A stretch of 64,000 nt of DNA from JAHEEM01 sp036396795 (GTDB taxonomy: Bacteria > Pseudomonadota > Gammaproteobacteria > Steroidobacterales > Rariloculaceae). The stretch spans positions 50,251 to 114,250 of the forward strand of contig DASWKF010000063.1 of NCBI GenBank assembly GCA_036396795.1, written 5' to 3'. The position numbers and the translations under genes are program-made. Of this stretch, positions 1-9,159 are shown piece after piece. The notes under the pieces were generated by a model that saw only the letters and a program-made list of their open reading frames with translations, had not been told where the DNA came from and searched no databases. Numbering within the stretch: the first letter of the stretch is position 1; each line of letters begins with the position of its first letter.

Positions 1-868
1 CCTGCACGAGCGAGTTCTTGATCGCCTCCGCCATCGCGGCGGGGTTGCGATGCGCGCCGCCCAAGGGCTCGGAGATGACTTCGTCGATGAGACCGAGCTT
101 ACTCAAACGCTCGGACGTCAAGCCCATCGCCTCCGCGGCCTCCTCGGCCTTGTCGGCGCTCTTCCACAGTATCGAGGCGCAGCCTTCCGGCGAAATCACC
201 GAATAGATGCTGTACTGGAGCATCAACACCCGGTCGGCGACGCCGATCGCCAGTGCGCCCCCCGAGCCGCCTTCGCCGATCACGAGGCTGACGATGGGGG
301 TCTTGAGTCCCGCCATCACCAGCAGATTTCGCGCGATGGCCTCGCTCTGACCCCGCTCCTCGGCGCCGACTCCGGGATAGGCGCCGGGCGTGTCGATCAA
401 GGTGACCACCGGCAACTGAAACTTCTCCGCAAGCCTGAGCAAGCGCAGCGCCTTGCGGTACCCCTCGGGCTTCGCCATGCCGTAGTTGCGCCGCACGCGC
501 TCCTTGGTGTCGCGCCCTTTCTGGTGCCCGATGACGACGATGGGCTGCCCTTCGAGGCGCGCGAGACCGCCGACCAGAGACGGGTCATCCGCAAACATGC
601 GGTCGCCGTGCAATTCTTGAAAATCCGTGAGACAACGCTCGATGTAGTCGAGCGTATAGGGCCGCTGCGGGTGCCGAGCGAGTTGCGCAACCTGCCAGGC
701 CGTCAGACCCGAGAAAATGCTGCGCGTGAGGCCGTCGCTCTTGCGCCTGAGACGCTCGATCTCCTCGCTGATATTGAGCTCGGAGTCGTCACCGACGAAC
801 CTGAGCTCGTCGATTTTCGCTTCGAGCTCGGCGATCGGCTGCTCGAAATCAAGGAACTTGAGATTCAT
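1..868 (-). CDS. accA: Acetyl-CoA carboxylase carboxyltransferase subunit alpha (3' end beyond window)
   Basis: This is the carboxyltransferase alpha subunit of acetyl-CoA carboxylase. With AccD it moves the carboxyl group from carboxybiotin on AccB to acetyl-CoA, making malonyl-CoA for fatty acids. The translation from ATG at 868 begins MNLKFLDFEQPIAELEAKI, as in the family. It carries the typical HGDRMFADDPSLVGG, VTLIDTPGAYPG and EGGSGGALAIG segments of the crotonase-like fold. About 289 codons are visible of the usual roughly 317, so the C-terminus lies left of the window. It is the last visible gene of the minus-strand block and follows dnaE after a 106-base gap, as in many gammaproteobacteria. 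Confidence 0.97.
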   Translation of the reverse strand, partial: MNLKFLDFEQPIAELEAKIDELRFVGDDSELNISEEIERLRRKSDGLTRSIFSGLTAWQVAQLARHPQRPYTLDYIERCLTDFQELHGDRMFADDPSLVGGLARLEGQPIVVIGHQKGRDTKERVRRNYGMAKPEGYRKALRLLRLAEKFQLPVVTLIDTPGAYPGVGAEERGQSEAIARNLLVMAGLKTPIVSLVIGEGGSGGALAIGVADRVLMLQYSIYSVISPEGCASILWKSADKAEEAAEAMGLTSERLSKLGLIDEVISEPLGGAHRNPAAMAEAIKNSLVQ

Positions 869-974
869 CCGGCGACCTTACTCGCAACGCCTGAATACTG
901 GCAAGCCAACGCGCACCGAGGCGCGCCATGGTTCACATCGTCATCGACAGGTTCCGAAGCTCGCGCGACGCCGC

Positions 975-3900
975 TCAAATCGAATGCCGGGGATAGTGAA
1001 TCGAATATCGATCCGCTCCGAGCATCTGATTGAGCCGTTCCCTGAGCTCGCGTGTCGGCCTGACGGTCCAGTGATCGCCGAGCGTCAGCAGCGCTTTCGC
1101 CGACGGTCCCGCATACTCGACGCAAACCTCGCAGTGGCCCCGGGTGAATGGTCGCAAGGCTTCGCGCAGCGTGCCGACTAGCTCCCGGCAGGTCGCGTCG
1201 GCGGTCCAATGAATCGTGAGCCTGCGCGCATGCTCTTCGATCGCATCGTCTACCGAACGGATACGCTGGGCGGTCACGCGCCACGCGTTGATGAAATCAT
1301 CGAATCGCAGCTGGCCCTCGACGACGAGCACGGCATCCTTCGTTATCAGATGCTTGAACTGCGAATAGGCATCCTCGAACAGCGTGAGCTCGATTCGATC
1401 CGTATCGTCATCGAGCATGACGGTGACGCGGCTGCCGCGGCGCCGGATATCCATGACGAGGCCGGCAACCGTGACCTGCCGGCGCGATTGGAATCCGTCT
1501 CCGTTGGCGGGCGCGGTGCCTACGACCTTGGCGAGCCTGCCGTGAGTGAAGTGGCTGCAATGCTCCGCAAACTGCTCGAACGGGTGGCCGCTGAGATAAA
1601 GACCCAGGCTCTCACGCTCCGCTTTCAGGATTTCCTGCTTGGACCAATCCCGGATCTCGCAAAGATCGAAGCTCATGCCGCCGCCCAAATCCTCTTCACC
1701 GAACAAGGCGCCCTGACCAGCCGCCACCGCGGTGGCCGAGTGCTCGGCGAGCTTTAGAACATCCGGTATCGCGTGCACGAGCGTCGCGCGGTTGATGCCG
1801 AAGGTGTCGAGCGCGCCCGATCGCGCCAGCGCTTCCAGGCAGCGCCGGTTGAGCTTGTGCTGATCGATGCGGCTGCAGAAATCGACGAGATCCCCGTAGG
1901 GGCCGTTGGCCGAGCGCTCTTCGACGATGGCATCGGCGACGCTCCGTCCCACGCCTTTGATCGCTCCGAGCCCGTAGGCGATCGCCTTTGAGCCTGCGAC
2001 CGTGAATTCGAAATTGGAGATGTTCACATCCGGCGGCAACAGTCGAATACCTAGATTCGAGCAGTCGTCCTTGAGCCACACCAGCTTGTCGGTGTTGTCC
2101 ATGTCCGCCGTCAACACTGCCGCCATGAAAGCCTCCGGATGGTGGGCTTTGAGCCACGCGGTCCGATAAGCGATCAACGCGTAGGCGGCGGAATGCGATT
2201 TGTTGAAGCCGTAACCGGCAAATTTCTCGATGAGGTCGAAGATCTCGCTCGCACGTTTCTCGTCACAGCCTCTTTGCTCGGCTCCGGTGATGAACACCGA
2301 GCGCTGCTTCGCCATCTCTTCGGGCTTCTTCTTGCCCATCGCCCGCCGCAGCAGATCGGCGCCGCCGAGCGAGTAGCCGGAGAGCAGTTGCGCGATCTGC
2401 ATGACCTGCTCCTGATAAAGGATGACGCCGTAGGTAGGCTTGAGCACGGCCTCCAGATCCGGATGCAGATAGTCGATCGGCCCGCTGTTGCGGCCGTGCT
2501 TGCGATTGATGAAGTCCTCGACCATGCCGGACTGAAGCGGGCCGGGGCGGAAGAGCGCGAGTATCGCCACGAGGTCATCGAAGTGATCGGGCCTTAGCCG
2601 CTTGATGAGATCGCGCATGCCCGCGGATTCGAGCTGAAACACGGCGGTCGTCCGGCAACTCCTCAGCAGCTCGTAAGTGCGGGCGTCGTCCAGCGGCAGT
2701 GCGTCGATCTCGATCGGCTCCTGACCAAGCGCGTGGCGCTCGGCATTGACCGTTCGAGTCGCCCGGTCGACGATCGTCAAGGTCTTGAGCCCGAGAAAAT
2801 CGAACTTCACGAGCCCGATCGCCTCGACGTCGTCCTTGTCGAACTGAGTCAGCGGCGTTCCGCCCGGCTCGTGGTAGATCGGCATGAACTCCGTGAGCGC
2901 GCGCGGCGCGATGACGACGCCGCCGGCATGCGTGCCCGCGTTTCGCGCCAACCCCTCCAAGGGCCGCGCCAAGTCGATCAATGCCCGCACCTCGTCGTCG
3001 CTCTCATAGAGACCGCGCAACTCATCGTCGCCGGCCAAGGCTTTCTCCAAGGTGATGCCGAGCTCGAACGGAATCAGCTTTGCGATCCGGTCAACGTAGC
3101 CGTAAGGCAGGCCGAGCACGCGCCCGACGTCACGCACCACGGCGCGCGCCGCCATCGACCCGAAGGTGATGATCTGGGAAACGCGCTCCCGGCCGTAGCG
3201 CTCCGCAACGTACTCGATGACGCGATCCCGCCCCTCGATGCAGAAGTCGATGTCGAAATCGGGCATCGACACGCGCTCGGGGTTCAGAAATCGCTCGAAC
3301 AGGAGATCGTGCGCGATCGGATCGAGATCGGTGACGCCGAGGGAGTAGGCGACCAGAGAGCCCGCACCCGAGCCCCGTCCGGGTCCGATGGGCACGTCGT
3401 TGGCGCGGGCCCAGCCGATGAAGTCGGCGACGATCAGGAAATAGCCCTCGAAGCCCATCTTGCAGATGACGTCGAGCTCGCGCGCCAACCGCGCCTCGTA
3501 GTCCGCGACCTCGGCATCGCCGGGCGCGAGTCGGCTCAGTCGCGCGCGCATGCCGTCGTTCGCCAGCTTTCTGAGGTAGGCCGTGGCGGTGATTTGCTCC
3601 GGTATCTCGAACTCCGGCAGGAAGATCTGGCCGAGCTCGAGCTCGAGGTTGCAGCGCCGCGCGATCTCGAGGCTGTTTGCAAGCGCTTCGGGCACGTCGG
3701 CGAACAGCGCCGCCATCTCCGCGGGCGATTTCAGATACTGCTGCTCCGAATACTCTCTGGGCCGACCGGGATCGGTGAGCGTTCGCCCCTGCTGAATGCA
3801 GACCCGCGCCTCGTGCGCCTCGAAATCGTCGCGCCTCAAAAAGCAGACTTCGTTGGTCGCGACGACGGGCAATGCGGCGCCGGCCGCGAACGCAACGGCT

Positions 3901-4448
3901 CGCTCGAGATATTCCGCTTCCAGCGGCCGCCCCAAGCGCTGCAACTCGATGTAGAAACGCTCAGGAAAGCGCCTCTTCCAGAATTCCGCGACCGCGGTCG
4001 AGCGCTCCGGCTGACCGCTGAGCAGGGCCTTGCCGAGCTCGCCGTTCTGCGCGCCCGACAACGCCACGAGCCCCTGCAATTCGTCGGGCTCGAGCCATCC
4101 CTTGAGCAGCAGGATGCGTCCCCGCCGCGCACCCAGAGCCGAGGCCCGGGTCAACAGGCGGCCCAGGTTCAAGAAGCCGTCGCGGCTCGAGCACAGCAGG
4201 CAAAGCCGGCTCGGCTCACGATCTTCCTCGGAATCCGCGATCCAGACGTCGGCGCCGACTACGGGCTTGATGCCGCGCTCGAGCGCCGCGCGATAGAACT
4301 TGACCATCGCGAACAAGTTGCTCTGGTCGGTCAAGGCGACCGCCGGCATGCCGAGCTCCCGAACGCGGTCCAGCAGCCTCGGGACCGACAGGACGCTGTC
4401 GGTCAGCGAATACTCGCTGTGGACGCGCAGATGGGCGTAAGCGTTCAC
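975..4448 (-). CDS. dnaE: DNA polymerase III alpha subunit
   Basis: This is the replicative polymerase subunit, 1157 residues against about 1160 in E. coli. The N-terminal PHP domain starts with HLRVHSEYSLTDSVL and continues through GIKPVVGADVW. The palm carries the catalytic acidic motif PDFDIDFC near residue 400, preceded by the GPGRGSGAGSLVAYSLG finger-palm motif. The C-terminal part holds a helix-hairpin-helix and an OB-fold, VTVAGLVMDIRRRGSRVTVM, as in DnaE1. The ATG overlaps the stop of rnhB by 4 bases, so the two are translationally coupled. Only an isolated alpha subunit is encoded here; no proofreading exonuclease domain is present, as normal for DnaE. Confidence 0.98.
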   Translation of the reverse strand: MNAYAHLRVHSEYSLTDSVLSVPRLLDRVRELGMPAVALTDQSNLFAMVKFYRAALERGIKPVVGADVWIADSEEDREPSRLCLLCSSRDGFLNLGRLLTRASALGARRGRILLLKGWLEPDELQGLVALSGAQNGELGKALLSGQPERSTAVAEFWKRRFPERFYIELQRLGRPLEAEYLERAVAFAAGAALPVVATNEVCFLRRDDFEAHEARVCIQQGRTLTDPGRPREYSEQQYLKSPAEMAALFADVPEALANSLEIARRCNLELELGQIFLPEFEIPEQITATAYLRKLANDGMRARLSRLAPGDAEVADYEARLARELDVICKMGFEGYFLIVADFIGWARANDVPIGPGRGSGAGSLVAYSLGVTDLDPIAHDLLFERFLNPERVSMPDFDIDFCIEGRDRVIEYVAERYGRERVSQIITFGSMAARAVVRDVGRVLGLPYGYVDRIAKLIPFELGITLEKALAGDDELRGLYESDDEVRALIDLARPLEGLARNAGTHAGGVVIAPRALTEFMPIYHEPGGTPLTQFDKDDVEAIGLVKFDFLGLKTLTIVDRATRTVNAERHALGQEPIEIDALPLDDARTYELLRSCRTTAVFQLESAGMRDLIKRLRPDHFDDLVAILALFRPGPLQSGMVEDFINRKHGRNSGPIDYLHPDLEAVLKPTYGVILYQEQVMQIAQLLSGYSLGGADLLRRAMGKKKPEEMAKQRSVFITGAEQRGCDEKRASEIFDLIEKFAGYGFNKSHSAAYALIAYRTAWLKAHHPEAFMAAVLTADMDNTDKLVWLKDDCSNLGIRLLPPDVNISNFEFTVAGSKAIAYGLGAIKGVGRSVADAIVEERSANGPYGDLVDFCSRIDQHKLNRRCLEALARSGALDTFGINRATLVHAIPDVLKLAEHSATAVAAGQGALFGEEDLGGGMSFDLCEIRDWSKQEILKAERESLGLYLSGHPFEQFAEHCSHFTHGRLAKVVGTAPANGDGFQSRRQVTVAGLVMDIRRRGSRVTVMLDDDTDRIELTLFEDAYSQFKHLITKDAVLVVEGQLRFDDFINAWRVTAQRIRSVDDAIEEHARRLTIHWTADATCRELVGTLREALRPFTRGHCEVCVEYAGPSAKALLTLGDHWTVRPTRELRERLNQMLGADRYSIHYPRHSI

Positions 4449-5080
4449 CCCGCCGATCCTCCAAGGCTACGAACCGGCGCGAAGCTTCGCCTGTGGATCG
4501 GCGTCGGCCCGAGCTCGGCGAGCGCGGCGAGGTGATGCGGGGTCGGGTAGCCCTTGTTGCTATCGAAGCCGTAACCGGGGAAACGGCGGTGCCAGCGGCG
4601 CATCAGCCGGTCGCGGCACACCTTTGCGAGCACCGAGGCGGCGCTGATCGCCGGAATCAGCTGATCGCCGCGCACGATCGCGGCGACTTCCGAGCCGGCT
4701 GCGGCGCCGGAGAGCCGTGGCACATGCCGGCCGTCGACGAGCACGCGGGCGCAGTCGATCTTGAGCTTGGCGACGGCACGCGCCATCGCCAGCAGCGAGG
4801 CCTCGAGGATATTCATCGCGTCGATCTCCTCCGGCTGCGCCAGCGACACCGCGAAAGCGCGCGCGCGAAGGCGCACGGCGCGGGCGAGACGCAGCCGCTC
4901 GGCGGCAGTGAGCAGCTTGGAGTCCGTGAGGCCGTCGATGATCTCGTCGTCGTCGAGCACCACGGCCGCGGCGACGACGGGCCCTGCGAGCGGCCCGCGT
5001 CCCGCCTCATCCACGCCGGCAATCGCGAAGCTGGCGGCAGGCGGCTGCAATACAACAGAACCTATCTCGGCACCCCCCAT
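4445..5080 (-). CDS. rnhB: Ribonuclease HII
   Basis: This enzyme cleaves the RNA strand of RNA-DNA hybrids and removes single ribonucleotides from DNA. The 211-residue protein shows the GVDEAGRGPLAGPVV motif with the first catalytic Asp and Glu, then DSKLLTAAER, the RVLVDG segment and ASVLAKVCRDRLM, all diagnostic of RNase HII. It lies in the conserved lpxB-rnhB-dnaE order, 9 bases after lpxB and overlapping dnaE by 4 bases. A short N-terminal extension of about 18 residues precedes the core; a later start is possible but no better ribosome-binding site was seen. Confidence 0.96.
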   Translation of the reverse strand: MGGAEIGSVVLQPPAASFAIAGVDEAGRGPLAGPVVAAAVVLDDDEIIDGLTDSKLLTAAERLRLARAVRLRARAFAVSLAQPEEIDAMNILEASLLAMARAVAKLKIDCARVLVDGRHVPRLSGAAAGSEVAAIVRGDQLIPAISAASVLAKVCRDRLMRRWHRRFPGYGFDSNKGYPTPHHLAALAELGPTPIHRRSFAPVRSLGGSAG

Positions 5081-5089
5081 CGGCCTGAG

Positions 5090-6274
5090 CTATCGCGGTT
5101 TGCTGGCGAGCAAATCGATCACCGCGACTGCGGCAGCTGCGCTCGCATCGCGTCGCAGCTGGCGGTGAATCGCAACGACGGAATCATACCAGTCCGCGGT
5201 CGCGAATGGCGCACGGAGCATCGACTCCAACGGCGGGCCCATGACGTCTGCACGTACTCGACCTTGCAGGTATTCGGGAAACAGTTCACGGCCGGCGAGC
5301 AGATTCGGCAGGGCAAAATGCTCGAGCCGGTCCAGCCCCATGAGCCGCAATATCCGGTGAGTGAAGCTCGAGATGACATAGGCGACGACCATCGGGCGCT
5401 TGATCAGCATCGCCTCGAGACTCGCGGTGCCGGAAGCCGTGAGCACGGCGTTCGCCGCGGCCAGCACCTCGCGTGCCCGCCCGGTGACCAGCCGTGCCTG
5501 CGGATCGAGCTCGATGCCCGCGGCGTGCCGCACGTAGAGCTCGCGTGTGGAATCGCTTGCGAGCGCCACAACGATCGTCAGATCGGGGTCGCGGCGCTGC
5601 AACCATTGAGCGGTTTTGACGAAAGGCCGCGCCAACCGCGAGACCTCGCTGCCGCGACTGCCGGGCAGCACGGCGAGCATCCGGCCTCGGGCATCGAGCC
5701 CCAACACGGCCCGCGCGGCCTCGCGATCGACGCTCAGCGGTATCTCATCGGCCAACGGGTGGCCGACGAACACCGCATCGACGCCATGCGCATCGTAGAA
5801 CGCCTTCTCGAAAGGCAGCAGGCACAATATTCGATCCGCTGCCCGGCGGATGCCGGCGACCCGCGATTGCCGCCATGCCCAGACCTGCGGGCTGACGTAT
5901 TGCACGGTCGGCACGTCATGACGTTTCAAGGCAGCGGCGATCGGCAGATTGAAATCCGGCGAGTCGATGCCGATGAACACGTCCGGGCGAGCGTTCTCGA
6001 GCCGCGCGATGAGCCCGCGGCGCAGGCGCAAAAGCCTCGGCAAGTGCTTCAGAACCTCGGCGAGCCCCATGACCGAGAGCTCCTCGGTGTGATGCCAGGC
6101 CTCGCAGCCCAGCGCCGCCATCCGCGGACCGGCAATGCCGAAGTACGTCGAGCCCGGCGCCAGCCGCTCGATCGCGGCGATGAGCCCGGCGCCCAGCATG
6201 TCTCCCGAAGCCTCGCCGGCCACGAGCGCGACGCGCAGTGGCCGGCCCGCCGCCTCCTCCGCTGTCGGCGTCAG
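5090..6274 (-). CDS. lpxB: Lipid-A-disaccharide synthase, probable CTG start
   Basis: LpxB joins UDP-2,3-diacylglucosamine and lipid X into the lipid A disaccharide at the inner membrane. Family motifs include RPLRVALVAGEASGD, FIGIDSPDFN, VQYVSPQVWAWR, FEKAFYD, LPGSRGSEV and LPNLLAGRELFPEY. The only standard start, GTG at 6223, would begin inside the glycine-rich AGEASGD strand and remove the first beta-strand. The open frame runs upstream only to a stop just beyond 6280 and contains no ATG, GTG or TTG there. A CTG at 6274-6272 overlaps the lpxA stop as CTGA and has a GAGAGG about 9 bases upstream. I therefore place the start there, giving 394 residues. The CTG start is inference; the gene identity is firm. 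Confidence 0.9.
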   Translation of the reverse strand: MTPTAEEAAGRPLRVALVAGEASGDMLGAGLIAAIERLAPGSTYFGIAGPRMAALGCEAWHHTEELSVMGLAEVLKHLPRLLRLRRGLIARLENARPDVFIGIDSPDFNLPIAAALKRHDVPTVQYVSPQVWAWRQSRVAGIRRAADRILCLLPFEKAFYDAHGVDAVFVGHPLADEIPLSVDREAARAVLGLDARGRMLAVLPGSRGSEVSRLARPFVKTAQWLQRRDPDLTIVVALASDSTRELYVRHAAGIELDPQARLVTGRAREVLAAANAVLTASGTASLEAMLIKRPMVVAYVISSFTHRILRLMGLDRLEHFALPNLLAGRELFPEYLQGRVRADVMGPPLESMLRAPFATADWYDSVVAIHRQLRRDASAAAAVAVIDLLASKPR

Positions 6275-7041
6275 CGCACGAATCCTCTCGAGCTGTCACG
6301 CAGGGATCGGAGCAACGGCTCAAGCTCCGCCTGCTCCAGCGCGCGCTCGGTCAGCGCCGCGAGGGCATCCTCGAACTTCAGCCCGCTGCGATACAGTATC
6401 CGATAGGCGTCGCGAACGTTGCGAATCTGCTCGGCGCTGAAACCCCGGCGCTTCAGGCCTTCGGCATTGATGCCCCGCGGCGTTGCCGGCCTTCCCGCGG
6501 CCGTCACGAAAGCCGGAACGTCCTTGGTGACGTAGGTGAACATGCTCGTCAAGGCGTGTGGGCCGATGCGACAGAACTGGTGCGCGGTCGTAAAGCCGCC
6601 GAGCATCGCCCAGTCGCCGACGTGGACATGGCCGGCGATCGAGGCGTTGTTGGCGAATATCGTGTGATTCCCAACGACGCAGTCATGCGCGATGTGGCAG
6701 TACGCCATGAGCCAGTTGTCGCTGCCGACGTGAGTGACGCCCTGGTCCTGCTGGGTGCCACGATTGATCGTGCAATACTCGCGAATCGTGTTGCGGTCGC
6801 CGATAGCGAGCTCGGTGCGCTCGCCGCCGTACTTCTTGTCTTGAGGGTCGTCGCCGATAGAGGCGAACTGAAAGATGTGATTGTCCCGGCCGATCTTGGT
6901 CGGACCTTTGATCACCACGTGCCCTTCGAGACGTGTTCCGCCGCCGATCTCGACTCCCGGCCCGATGACGGAATAGGGTCCGACGCTGACGTCAGCCTCG
7001 ATCTTGGCGTCGCCGGCCACGATCGCGGTGGCGTGGATCAC
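6271..7041 (-). CDS. lpxA: UDP-N-acetylglucosamine acyltransferase
   Basis: LpxA performs the first step of lipid A synthesis, 3-O-acylation of UDP-GlcNAc from hydroxyacyl-ACP. The 256-residue protein is a left-handed beta helix of hexapeptide repeats starting IHATAIVAGDAKIEADVSVG. It has the catalytic-region segment YCHIAHDCVVGNHTIFANN with the conserved His, then the helical C-terminal domain with GFSAEQIRNVRDAYRILYRSG. The start is GTG at 7041, overlapping the fabZ stop as GTGA. The stop overlaps the proposed lpxB CTG. Confidence 0.97.
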   Translation of the reverse strand: MIHATAIVAGDAKIEADVSVGPYSVIGPGVEIGGGTRLEGHVVIKGPTKIGRDNHIFQFASIGDDPQDKKYGGERTELAIGDRNTIREYCTINRGTQQDQGVTHVGSDNWLMAYCHIAHDCVVGNHTIFANNASIAGHVHVGDWAMLGGFTTAHQFCRIGPHALTSMFTYVTKDVPAFVTAAGRPATPRGINAEGLKRRGFSAEQIRNVRDAYRILYRSGLKFEDALAALTERALEQAELEPLLRSLRDSSRGFVR

Positions 7042-7490
7042 AGGTACTTGCCCGGGGCCTGTGTGATCTCGGCGGAAGCGACCAGATCCGCGCCGACTTT
7101 CGCGGTCGCGTTGAAGCGCCAGAGATTCCGTCGATGCAGCAACAGCTCGACGTCGAGGTCGAGCCGGTCGCCGGGCTTCGCCGGACGCTTGAACCGGGCC
7201 TTCTCGACGCCGGCCAGATAGAGGATGAAGCCCCTCTCTTCCGGCTTCACGGACTCCCACACCAGAACACCTGCCGCCTGCGCCATCGCCTCGATGATCA
7301 GCACGCCCGGCATGACCGGATGGCCCGGAAAGTGGCCGAGAAAATGCAGCTCGTTGAAGCTCGCGTTCTTGACGGCGCGGATCGACTTGCCCGGCTCGCA
7401 AGATACTATTCTGTCGATCAACAGGAACGGATAGCGGTGCGGCAAGCGCTCCATGATGCCTTCCACGCCGAGATAGTACTGCTCAGTCAT
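7038..7490 (-). CDS. fabZ: 3-hydroxyacyl-ACP dehydratase FabZ
   Basis: FabZ dehydrates 3-hydroxyacyl-ACP in fatty-acid elongation and competes with LpxA/LpxD for hydroxymyristoyl-ACP. The 150-residue hot-dog-fold protein has LPHRYPFLLIDRIV, the catalytic His in FLGHFPGHPVMPGVLIIEAM and the conserved Glu within that helix. Start ATG at 7490 overlaps the end of lpxD by 8 bases, and its stop overlaps lpxA, so the three genes are tightly coupled. Length and context fit the standard lpxD-fabZ-lpxA order. Confidence 0.97.
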   Translation of the reverse strand: MTEQYYLGVEGIMERLPHRYPFLLIDRIVSCEPGKSIRAVKNASFNELHFLGHFPGHPVMPGVLIIEAMAQAAGVLVWESVKPEERGFILYLAGVEKARFKRPAKPGDRLDLDVELLLHRRNLWRFNATAKVGADLVASAEITQAPGKYL

Positions 7491-8535
7491 CTATGTCCGT
7501 TCCTTTCGCTGAATCCGTCGCCGCGACGGGAGCCTCCCGCGTGTCGGCCGAGAGCGGCGCCGCTTCGGCCAGCCTGCCGAAGCGCGCGGCATTCCGGCGC
7601 CATCGCGACGCCTTGTCGGCGGCGAGGGCGCCGGAGTAGGTGCCGGGCTCCGTGATCGACTTGAGCACCGTGCTGTGAAACGTCACCAGGACGTCGTCGC
7701 ATATCGTCAGGTGCCCGACTACGACGACCGCGCCGCCGAACATGCAGCGCTTGCCGATGCGGGTGCTCCCGGCGATACCGCACAACGCCGCCATCGCCGT
7801 GTGCGCGCCGACCCGCACGTTGTGGCCGATCTGGATGAGATTGTCGAGCTTGACGCCCGGACCGATGACAGTGTCGTCTATCGTACCTCGATCGATCGTG
7901 GTATTGGCGCCGATGTCGACGTCGTCGCCGATGACGGCACGGCCGAGCTGCGGCACGCCGATCCAAGCCTGGTCTTCCCTGGCAAAGCCGAAGCCGTCGC
8001 TGCCCACGACGACTCCGGGATGCAGCACGCAACGTTCGCCGATCACGCTGTCGCCCATGACGGTGACACGGGGATGCAGGATGCTCGCCGCGCCGATCGC
8101 GACCCTGCTGCCTACGACCGCGCCCGCGCCGACGCTGACGGCATCGGCGATTCGGGCTCCGGCCCCGATTACAGCGTGCGCGCCGACGTGAGCGGTGGCG
8201 GCAACGTCGGCGTCGGCCGCGACGACGGCGGTGGGGTGCACGCCCGGTTCGAACGCGGGAAGGGGATGCAGAAACCGCGCGATGCGCGCGTAGGTGGCGT
8301 AGGGATTCGGCGCCACCAAGGCGCTGACCGGGCAGTCGTCGCGGTGGCGTGCCTCGAGCACGACGGCGGCCGCCTTGGTGCGACCGAGGTCGGCAAGGTA
8401 ACGTGGGTTGGCCAGGAAGCTCACGGCGCGACCGCCCGCATTGGCGAGCGTGCCGACGTTGTCGACGCGGGTCGCGCCGTCCCCATGCAGCTCGCAGCCG
8501 AAACGCTCGGCGAGCTCAGCGAGAGTGACGGACAT
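7483..8535 (-). CDS. lpxD: UDP-3-O-(3-hydroxyacyl)glucosamine N-acyltransferase
   Basis: LpxD adds the N-linked hydroxyacyl chain in the third step of lipid A synthesis. The protein starts MSVTLAELAERFGCELHGDG, has the N-terminal uridine-binding domain, then a long run of hexapeptide repeats (for example GSDGFGFAREDQAW, DIGANTTIDRGT and QIGHNVRVG). An in-frame TTG lies 10 codons upstream, but ATG at 8535 matches the family N-terminus and gives 350 residues against about 340. It lies between skp and fabZ as in other gammaproteobacteria. Confidence 0.96.
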   Translation of the reverse strand: MSVTLAELAERFGCELHGDGATRVDNVGTLANAGGRAVSFLANPRYLADLGRTKAAAVVLEARHRDDCPVSALVAPNPYATYARIARFLHPLPAFEPGVHPTAVVAADADVAATAHVGAHAVIGAGARIADAVSVGAGAVVGSRVAIGAASILHPRVTVMGDSVIGERCVLHPGVVVGSDGFGFAREDQAWIGVPQLGRAVIGDDVDIGANTTIDRGTIDDTVIGPGVKLDNLIQIGHNVRVGAHTAMAALCGIAGSTRIGKRCMFGGAVVVVGHLTICDDVLVTFHSTVLKSITEPGTYSGALAADKASRWRRNAARFGRLAEAAPLSADTREAPVAATDSAKGTDIDD

Positions 8536-8585
8536 CTTGTCGGGACGGCGGAGCGGAAACGGCAATCGCCATGGCCGAATTGGGA

Positions 8586-9140
8586 CTAAGGAGTGCCGCT
8601 GCTGTCCGAGAAGCTCTCCTCGAGGCCCTGCAAGACGTCGTCGGTGATGTCGATAGCGCTGCTGTAGTAGAGCACATCGGCGACGACGAGATCGTAGCCG
8701 ACGTCTCTCGCGTACGCCTGTACCTGCTGCAGCAAGGAGCGCTGCAGCTTGCTCAGCTCCTCGTTGCGACGGATGTTCAAGTCCTCGAGATAGTCGTTCT
8801 GCTCGCGTTCCAGGTTGCGCTGGTCGTCTCGGATCTCGCGCTCGAGGTTCAGGCGCTCGACCTCGCCCATGACGGGCCCGTCGCGTTCGTAGGTTTGTTG
8901 CTTTTCCTGCAAGGAACGCTGCATGGCGACGATGTCGCGCTGCCTGGGCGCGAACTCCTGCTGCAGTGCCCCCATCGCCGCCTGCGCCTGGGGAGCTTGC
9001 TCGAGCAAGCGCGGAACGTTGACCACGCCGATCCGCATTCCGCTCTCCTGGGCATGGGCCGCGCCGACGGCGAGCGCAATCATTAGAACAAGCCCAGCCG
9101 AGGCTGAAACCCTTGTTGTCGTTGTGTTGGTCCTCATCAT
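8586..9140 (-). CDS. skp: Periplasmic chaperone Skp/OmpH
   Basis: Skp holds unfolded outer-membrane proteins on their way to the BAM complex. The 184-residue product has an N-terminal signal peptide (MMRTN, hydrophobic core ASAGLVLMIALAVGAAHAQ), the conserved IGVVNVPRLLEQAP strand, and a long charged, heptad-like helical arm rich in Gln, Arg and Glu (about residues 55-135). It ends with a strand-rich tip-base segment, YDLVVADVLYYSS. It starts 19 bases after bamA and precedes lpxD, the usual position. Two adjacent ATG codons (9140, 9137) could serve as the start. Confidence 0.93.
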   Translation of the reverse strand: MMRTNTTTTRVSASAGLVLMIALAVGAAHAQESGMRIGVVNVPRLLEQAPQAQAAMGALQQEFAPRQRDIVAMQRSLQEKQQTYERDGPVMGEVERLNLEREIRDDQRNLEREQNDYLEDLNIRRNEELSKLQRSLLQQVQAYARDVGYDLVVADVLYYSSAIDITDDVLQGLEESFSDSSGTP

Positions 9141-9159
9141 TCCGTGCTTCCCGTATCCC

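Noticed and set aside
2733..4535. Long plus-strand frame (600 codons) opposite dnaE
   Set aside because: It is the antisense shadow of dnaE in high-GC DNA; its product shows no domain and is rich in Arg, Glu and Gln from reversed codons.
4493..6406. 637-codon plus-strand frame across rnhB and lpxB
   Set aside because: Spans two clear minus-strand genes with strong family motifs; no motif on the plus strand.
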